From an uncultured Collinsella sp. (GTDB taxonomy: Bacteria > Actinomycetota > Coriobacteriia > Coriobacteriales > Coriobacteriaceae), in assembly GCA_958427895.1 (NCBI GenBank), contig CAUADW010000001.1, positions 1 through 64,000 of the forward strand: 64,000 nt of DNA, in the 5' to 3' direction. A program made the position numbers and the translations under genes. Position 1 is the first letter of the stretch; each line of letters starts with the position of its first letter. The notes under the pieces were generated by a model that saw only the letters and a program-made list of their open reading frames with translations, had not been told where the DNA came from and searched no databases. This document shows positions 58,874 through 64,000 of this stretch, in pieces.

Positions 58874-60229
58874 CTACTTCGGTGCATTCCCGCTGCGGTC
58901 GCGTTCACTTTGCTCTACGCGCCATTCTTCCCAACCGCGGCCGGCAGGCTGCCAAAATGCACCGCGTTCCAAGCCTTCGGGCAAATAGCGCTGATCGACC
59001 CAGCCTTCGGGATAATCATGTGGATACTTATACACACCGTATTCATCGCTGCCCGGGCGATGGCGATCGCGCAGATAACTCGGCACCTCGCGAAGCCCAC
59101 TAGAATGGATATCGGCCAGCGCCGCATCGATCGAAGCCTCACACGCGTTGGATTTTGGCGCCAAGCACACATAGAGTGCAGCCTGAGCCAAGTTAATGCG
59201 GCACTCGGGATAGCCAATGACCTCGGCAGACTTAAACGCGGCATGCGCCACCAAAAGCGCCTGCGGGTCGGCGTTGCCAACATCCTCAGAAGCGTGAATC
59301 ATAATACGGCGAGCGATAAACTTAGGATCCTCCCCAGCATCGATCATGCGCGCGAGCCAATAGATCGTGGCATCGGGGTCGCTGCCGCGCATGGACTTGA
59401 TGAACGCACTGATGATGTCGTAGTGCATGTCGCCGTTTTTGTCATACGTAAAGCCGCGACGCGGGTTGGCAATCTTCACGTCATCCACGGTGATGGGATA
59501 GCGCTCCCCCGCCGCGGGCGCTGGCGTTCCCTCGGTATCAGGACGCGTGACGGCAATCTCGCTCGCAAGCTCGAGCGTCGTGAGCGCCGAGCGAGCGTCA
59601 CCCGCTGCCAGCGTGCAGATGGTCTTGACCGTATCCTCATCGGCCGAGAACTTACCGTTCAAGCCCTGCGGCGCCTCAAGCGCACGTTCAATAAGCGTGG
59701 CGATATCCTCATCCTTCAGATGCTCAAGCTCCACGACGCGACCACGTGAGAGCAGTGCCGAGTTGACCTCGAAGTACGGGTTCTCCGTCGTAGCGCCAAT
59801 CATAATGACGGTACGGTTCTCAACTGCATGCAGCAGGGCATCCTGCTGCGACTTAGAGAAGCGGTGAATCTCATCGATGAATAGAATGGTGCGGCGGTCG
59901 TACGTATTCAGGCGCGTCTTGGCCTCATCAATCACGCGACGCAGGTCCTTCACGGTACCCGTGACGGCGCTGACCTCGACAAACTCGCTCTTGGTATGGT
60001 TGGCGATAATGTGGGCCAGCGTCGTCTTGCCCGTACCGGCAGGCCCGTACAGAATCACGCTCGAAAGCACGTCGTGCTCGATCGCGGCACGCAGCCACGA
60101 GCCCTTACCGACGGCCTTTTGCTGACCCACGTACTCGTCGAGCGAATTGGGACGCATGCGCACCGCGAGCGGCGCATTTTTAAAGGAACGCTCGCGCGTC
60201 GAGACAGAAAAAAGGTCGTCCATAGCCAT
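58874..60229 (-). CDS. rarA: Replication-associated recombination protein A (AAA ATPase)
   Basis: Clamp-loader-like AAA+ ATPase working at stalled forks (about 450 aa). Features: RMRPNSLDEYVGQ, Walker A LYGPAGTGKTTLAHII, Walker B ILFIDEIHRFSKSQQD, sensor GATTENPYFEVNSALLSR, and the C-terminal helical region GNADPQALLVAHAAF...GYPECRINLAQA. Start unclear: in-frame ATGs at 60238, 60229 and 60223 all lack a strong site; 60223 gives the usual MDDLF. A LexA-type palindrome lies about 50 bases upstream (60280-60293). Confidence 0.92.
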   Translation of the reverse strand: MAMDDLFSVSTRERSFKNAPLAVRMRPNSLDEYVGQQKAVGKGSWLRAAIEHDVLSSVILYGPAGTGKTTLAHIIANHTKSEFVEVSAVTGTVKDLRRVIDEAKTRLNTYDRRTILFIDEIHRFSKSQQDALLHAVENRTVIMIGATTENPYFEVNSALLSRGRVVELEHLKDEDIATLIERALEAPQGLNGKFSADEDTVKTICTLAAGDARSALTTLELASEIAVTRPDTEGTPAPAAGERYPITVDDVKIANPRRGFTYDKNGDMHYDIISAFIKSMRGSDPDATIYWLARMIDAGEDPKFIARRIMIHASEDVGNADPQALLVAHAAFKSAEVIGYPECRINLAQAALYVCLAPKSNACEASIDAALADIHSSGLREVPSYLRDRHRPGSDEYGVYKYPHDYPEGWVDQRYLPEGLERGAFWQPAGRGWEEWRVEQSERDRSGNAPK

Positions 60230-60279
60230 CCCATGCATCAATCAAAAGCTTTGTTCGTCAACAGTATACCGAATATATA

Positions 60280-60293
60280 CGAACTACCGTTCG
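60280..60293. promoter_or_regulatory. LexA (SOS) box-like palindrome before rarA
   Basis: CGAACTACCGTTCG matches the Gram-positive LexA pattern CGAAC-N4-GTTCG, and the symmetry extends one base each side (ACGAAC/GTTCGT). It overlaps the dgt stop codon and lies about 50 bases before the rarA start. A further GTTCGT half-site is at 60254-60259. SOS control of rarA is inferred. Confidence 0.6.
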
Positions 60294-61531
60294 TTAATAT
60301 AGGTACGGTGCGGAAACTTCAATCCCGGGAACAACTTGCTCGTGAGCTCGCAGAAATAGCCATCCGTCATGCTCGCGATGTAATCCACCACCGCTTGATC
60401 TTTGTCGTCCTGCCAGGCATAGGCTCGATCGTAGTAGGAAAGCTGCTGCTCGATGCGCGAAATATGGTGCTTAAAGATGTAAGAGGACTCGTCGCCACTG
60501 TTTAGATCCCGCAGGCAACGGTCGTAGAGCTTTACGAACGCCTCGCGCAGCTCCGCCTCGGAATCGCCTTCGATACCGCCCTTGCTATAGATCTTCTCGT
60601 AGTTCTCGCGCTTGGCTCGGCGAATTTCCTCAAACAGGTCCTCGCTCATCTCGATGCGCGGCTTACCATAGCTGTGCTCAACGATATCGATGGAAGCGTG
60701 CGTGAGGATCCAACTGTTGTAGGCACCGCCCCGGCCATCATCAAAGGCGTCGGGTGACAGCAGGCCCGCCGCAATGGCGTCTTGGCGATCGCGCCCAACG
60801 TAGGCAAGGATATCCGAGATGCGAACCACGCAGCCCTCGAGCGTCATGGGACGCAGATGCTCAATTGCGCTATAGCCCGTGGCAATGCAATCCTCAACCG
60901 TCTGGTCAAACTGGTCAAAGGAGCTCATGTCCGACAGCTCAAACACACGCTTCTCGTACTCGCCGTTATGGCATAGCACGCCGTCGAGCGTCTGGAGCGA
61001 CACGTTGCGGCCGTACAGCGTGTCGAGCACGCGGACCGACTGCACGTTATGGAAAAAATAACGCCCCGTACGCTCATGATAGATATCGTTGAGGAAGCGC
61101 TCGCCGGCATGGCCGAAAGGCGTGTGTCCCAAGTCGTGACCCAGGCCAATCGCCTCGATCAGATCGCAATTGAGCCCCAGGGCGCGACCGATATCGCGCG
61201 CAATGCGGGAGACGAGCTGCACGTGCAAACCGCGGCGTGACAGATCGTCATTGCTACGGAAGCTAAAGACCTGCGTTTTGCCTGCATAACGGGTGTACGC
61301 CGGAAGATGAAGTATCTTTTCAGTATCGCGCATAAACGCCGGACGCATAAGCGTGCCTTTGTCGGCGGCGCGATCAATTCGACGAATGACCTGATCGTCG
61401 TTGCAACGATACGGGTTAACATAGCCCGAAGCACGATCGGCGGCAATGCGCTCGACAAGTTCGGGCGACAACGCCGAGGGAATACGGTCCATGCGCGCCT
61501 TAATGACGGCCGTTTCTTGATTAGTTGCCAT
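60284..61531 (-). CDS. dgt: Deoxyguanosinetriphosphate triphosphohydrolase-like protein
   Basis: HD-domain dNTPase releasing triphosphate from dNTPs (415 aa). Marks are RDTEKILHLPAYTRYAGKTQVF, RRGLHVQLVSRIARDIGRALGLN, the HD core LGHDLGHTPFGHAGER and EGCVVRISDILAYVGRD. ATG at 61531 has AAGGAG seven bases upstream. Its end overlaps the LexA-like box of rarA. Confidence 0.92.
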   Translation of the reverse strand: MATNQETAVIKARMDRIPSALSPELVERIAADRASGYVNPYRCNDDQVIRRIDRAADKGTLMRPAFMRDTEKILHLPAYTRYAGKTQVFSFRSNDDLSRRGLHVQLVSRIARDIGRALGLNCDLIEAIGLGHDLGHTPFGHAGERFLNDIYHERTGRYFFHNVQSVRVLDTLYGRNVSLQTLDGVLCHNGEYEKRVFELSDMSSFDQFDQTVEDCIATGYSAIEHLRPMTLEGCVVRISDILAYVGRDRQDAIAAGLLSPDAFDDGRGGAYNSWILTHASIDIVEHSYGKPRIEMSEDLFEEIRRAKRENYEKIYSKGGIEGDSEAELREAFVKLYDRCLRDLNSGDESSYIFKHHISRIEQQLSYYDRAYAWQDDKDQAVVDYIASMTDGYFCELTSKLFPGLKFPHRTYINER

Positions 61532-61562
61532 GGCATGCTCCTTAAGAAGGATGCGCAATCGG

Positions 61563-61985
61563 TTACAAAGTGCAGCCCACAACCTCGATTATGGCAAAAA
61601 TCGGCACTAAAAACGGGAGCAATGGCAGGGAGCGTGATTTTGTGAAGAGGCAAAAGAGGGCAAGGACCAGGAGCGCGGCGGCAAATGCCACGATGCCACC
61701 CATAGGGTCGAGCGTGCAAAGCGCGAAGAGTGCCTTGGCATCTCCCATGCCGATGCCGGAGGCTTGACGGAGGTGCCGCCAGAGCGACTCAGTGAGCACA
61801 AGGGCAAGGTAGACGATGACCGCAAGACCGGCGTGGTCAAGCGCCGTATTAACACCTTTGTCGAGCCAAACGCCTGCTAACGCCGCCACGGCACACGCGC
61901 CGGCAAGCTCATTGGGAAAGCGTCGCTCACGGGCATCAACCACCGCACCGGCAAAGATGCAAATCCAAAATGGGATGTAGGACAT
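61563..61985 (-). CDS. Prepilin peptidase-like protein (A24 domain only)
   Basis: A 140-aa protein with about five to six membrane spans that corresponds to the C-terminal peptidase domain of type IV prepilin peptidases. The two catalytic-Asp motifs are visible: VVDARERRFPN (about residue 17) and GIGMGDAKALF (about residue 81). The N-terminal methylase domain is missing, as in archaeal and some Gram-positive forms. No pilus or competence genes are adjacent, so its partner is unclear. Confidence 0.82.
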   Translation of the reverse strand: MSYIPFWICIFAGAVVDARERRFPNELAGACAVAALAGVWLDKGVNTALDHAGLAVIVYLALVLTESLWRHLRQASGIGMGDAKALFALCTLDPMGGIVAFAAALLVLALFCLFTKSRSLPLLPFLVPIFAIIEVVGCTL

Positions 61986-62066
61986 TGTGCACCTCCATGG
62001 TCAGCTGCTCAAACGCAAAAACCACCACAAAGGTGCCTGTCCCCTATGCGGTGGTTTTGGTGGTGG

Positions 62067-63362
62067 TTATTTGGCGCCTTGCATGACCTCGTCGAGAGTA
62101 ACGTTGACGGCGTGCTGCGTCGGGACCCAGTCGACCTTTAGGAACAGAGCAGCCACCGTGATGGGGATATAGCTGAACATAAAGATCGGGAAGGTAAACA
62201 GGTTGGTCACTAAACGCCACTTTTGCGCGCAATGAATGTGCTTGTACTCGAAGATGGTCGTGAGTAGCGCCAGGATAAAGAAGGTCTGGTACATCATCAC
62301 GAAGGTCATAATGAGCGAGGCGGCACAAGCCTGCATCTCGACCTCGGTGGCCAAGAAGCCGTGCGAAAGCCCACCCACGATAAGGAACGTGGCATTGGCG
62401 AGCATAGAGATCAGGGACAGCAGCATGCCCGGAGCGATGGTCATAAACATGTCGTAGGCGGCAAAGCGATGGTAGCGGAAGGTTGACTTGACCAGATGCT
62501 TACCGTAGGTAAAGAACACCTGGTAAAAGCCCTTGGTCCACCGCATGCGCTGTTTCCAGGACGCCTTAAACGTCACGGGCTGTTCGTCAAAGAACTCCGC
62601 CGGCGCATAACCGATGCGAATGCCGTGAATGGCGCAGAACGTGGTGAACTGAATATCCTCGGTCAGCGTATGGAACTGCCAACCGTGCATGCCCTCGATG
62701 ACACTGGCGGAGATAAGGTAGCCCGAACCCGAGACGGCGCAAGACGTCTTGCAGATGTTGCGCGCGTTGTTGAGAAAGCGCGCCTCGCGCAGATACCACG
62801 TGGCATTAGCCGCCGAGATCCAGGAACTTCCGAAATTCTTGGAATTGCGGTAGCTCGTGACCACATGGAAACCCTGGTCAAAGGCATCATTCATCTTGGA
62901 GACGTAATCGCGGGAGATAACATTGTCGGCGTCGAAGATAAAGTAGCCCTCAAACGTGTCGGGATACTCGTTGAGAATGCGATCGAAACCAAAGTCCATG
63001 ACCCAGCTCTTGCCTTTACGGGCCAGGTCATTGCGCTCATAGACGATGGCGCCCGCCTCGCGCGCGAGCTGTGCCGTGTTATCGGTACAGGCATCGGCGA
63101 CCACGAAGACCTCGATAAGCTCGGACGGATAATCCTGATCCTTGATGGAGCGAACGAGGTTGGCGATCACGGCCTCCTCGTTATGTGCCGCGATAAAGAA
63201 GGCATAACGGTGGAGTTTTTTGGCCTTGGGAGGCGCGACCTCGCCACGAAGAGCGCCAATGACAAAGAAGACCACCTGGTACAGAAAGCAGACCGTGAGC
63301 AGCGTGACGACAATCTGGTTGAAGATCACGATGGGTGTGTTGGTTTGTAAAAAGGCGAGCAT
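62067..63362 (-). CDS. Membrane glycosyltransferase, family 2
   Basis: Processive-type GT2 enzyme (431 aa), probably adding sugars to a surface polysaccharide. One N-terminal span (about 15-38), then the GT-A domain with AFFIAAHNEEAVIANLV, the DAD motif in YFIFDADNVISRDYV, TED in FHTLTEDIQFT, and the acceptor motif QRMRWTKGF (QxxRW), then four C-terminal spans. ATG at 63362 has GGGAG upstream. Donor and product unknown. Lone gene, not in a polysaccharide cluster. Confidence 0.87.
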   Translation of the reverse strand: MLAFLQTNTPIVIFNQIVVTLLTVCFLYQVVFFVIGALRGEVAPPKAKKLHRYAFFIAAHNEEAVIANLVRSIKDQDYPSELIEVFVVADACTDNTAQLAREAGAIVYERNDLARKGKSWVMDFGFDRILNEYPDTFEGYFIFDADNVISRDYVSKMNDAFDQGFHVVTSYRNSKNFGSSWISAANATWYLREARFLNNARNICKTSCAVSGSGYLISASVIEGMHGWQFHTLTEDIQFTTFCAIHGIRIGYAPAEFFDEQPVTFKASWKQRMRWTKGFYQVFFTYGKHLVKSTFRYHRFAAYDMFMTIAPGMLLSLISMLANATFLIVGGLSHGFLATEVEMQACAASLIMTFVMMYQTFFILALLTTIFEYKHIHCAQKWRLVTNLFTFPIFMFSYIPITVAALFLKVDWVPTQHAVNVTLDEVMQGAK

Positions 63363-63444
63363 GCAGGCTCCCAGCAACGCGTTACGTAAACAACCGTATA
63401 TCTTACCGCAGGCTTACCGAGTTCAAGAAACCACCTAATACTGG

Positions 63445-64000
63445 CTAGGCTTCGAGCAGACCGAGCTGCGGAACGATTTCATCTCCAGCGGCCGTGCGAC
63501 CGAGCGAGCGCGGAGCCAGATCGTCGAGAACCGCAGCGAGATCCCACGGTAGCTCGTCGCGGCACTCAATGCGCTCCCCCGTCACGGGATGGTCGAATGC
63601 AACACGCCAGGAATGAAGGAATTGCCTGGTCAGACCCTGATCGGCGCGTGCATCGCACTTGCCGTAGAGCGGATCGCCCACGCAGGCGTGGTTGATATGG
63701 CGCATATGCACGCGAATCTGATGTGTGCGACCCGTAAACAGGTGGCACTCGACGAGCGTATAGCCGTCGTCAAAACGCGTGGAATCGAAGCGCTCGAGGA
63801 CCTTAAAGGTCGTAATGGCCTGGCGCGCGAAAGGATCGTCCGAAACCGCCATCTTGACACGGTCACGCGTAGAACGGGCAATGCCGGTGTTAATGGTGCC
63901 CTCATCCATAGCGATATGTCCGTGAACGAGCGTGATATAGCGACGATCGAGCGTGCGCGTGCGAATGAGATTTTGGAGCGCGCGCTGCGTGTCGTCGTCT
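63445..64000 (-). CDS. RluA family pseudouridine synthase (5' end outside window)
   Basis: The C-terminal part of an RluA/RluD-type enzyme that makes pseudouridine in rRNA or tRNA. The frame is open to the window edge, reading QRALQNLIRTRTLDRRYITLVHG upstream of the ATG at 63909, so that ATG is internal. Marks are CHLFTGRTHQIRVHMRHINHACVGDPLYG and QFLHSWRVAFDHPVTGE. The catalytic HRLDRDTSG segment would be outside the window. Ends with a stop at 63445. Confidence 0.9.
   Translation of the reverse strand, partial: DDDTQRALQNLIRTRTLDRRYITLVHGHIAMDEGTINTGIARSTRDRVKMAVSDDPFARQAITTFKVLERFDSTRFDDGYTLVECHLFTGRTHQIRVHMRHINHACVGDPLYGKCDARADQGLTRQFLHSWRVAFDHPVTGERIECRDELPWDLAAVLDDLAPRSLGRTAAGDEIVPQLGLLEA

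Noticed and set aside
62025..62066. ACCACC/GGTGGT stem-loop after the glycosyltransferase gene
   Set aside because: It could be a terminator, but repeated GGTGG units allow several weak pairings and no clear T-run follows.
1..64000. CRISPR array or prophage
   Set aside because: No regularly spaced direct repeats, no cas genes and no phage structural or integrase genes were seen.

Overview
The window is bacterial chromosome, high-GC and Gram-positive in character. The envelope genes (L,D-transpeptidase, MltG), the sigma-B/F-type sigma with its anti-sigma, Asp23, a complete fructose PTS and Coriobacteriia-like proteins point to an actinobacterium of class Coriobacteriia, most like Collinsella. 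The genus is an inference from gene content and sequence flavour, not from a database search.

Region 1 (1-6.2 kb) holds the 3' part of L-serine dehydratase, an L,D-transpeptidase and a three-gene MacAB-like export system. Region 2 (6.29-28.2 kb) is a visibly GC-richer island devoted to corrinoids. On the minus strand, 17 tightly overlapping genes run cbiF-cbiD-(cbiL remnant)-cbiG-cbiH-cbiET-cbiA-cobT-cobU-cobS-(cobU-like/cobC fusion)-cbiB-cobD-cbiP-cobA-cbiC-cbiJ. Divergently on the plus strand, a sigma70 promoter and a cobalamin riboswitch precede an exported CbiK cobaltochelatase, two lipoproteins and a BtuCD/FecCD-type ABC transporter. The island is flanked by a 19-bp direct repeat that is one arm of a palindromic repeat element, and an IS21-type transposase fragment lies at its left edge. 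The cbiL gene (precorrin-2 C20-methyltransferase) has lost its whole middle, so the island by itself cannot encode a complete anaerobic pathway.

Region 3 (28.3-34 kb) has a radical SAM protein, a TetR regulator, a YbhN-like flippase-type membrane protein, two identical tandem tRNA-Glu genes and the CCA-adding enzyme. Region 4 (34-42 kb) is a sugar PTS locus: two PfkB-type sugar-phosphate kinases, enzyme I, HPr and a fructose IIBCA permease on the minus strand, with a divergent RpiR regulator. It contains a very long palindrome and another copy of the island-edge repeat.

Region 5 (42-64 kb) is mostly minus-strand housekeeping: recN-nadK-tlyA-xseB-nusB-asp23-efp-pepP, then (divergent aroB)-aroK-yqeG-mltG-ruvX-alaS, then a membrane protein/sigma/anti-sigma/DUF948-like cluster, then rarA (with a LexA-like box)-dgt-prepilin peptidase-glycosyltransferase and a partial RluA pseudouridine synthase cut by the window end. 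Overlapping stop/start codons are common throughout, implying translational coupling.

The most noteworthy points are the internally deleted cbiL, the repeat-bounded island with its transposase scar, the exported CbiK plus unfamiliar lipoproteins under riboswitch control, a 3-dehydroquinate synthase homologue without its metal-binding histidines, and palindromic repeat families sitting in intergenic spaces.
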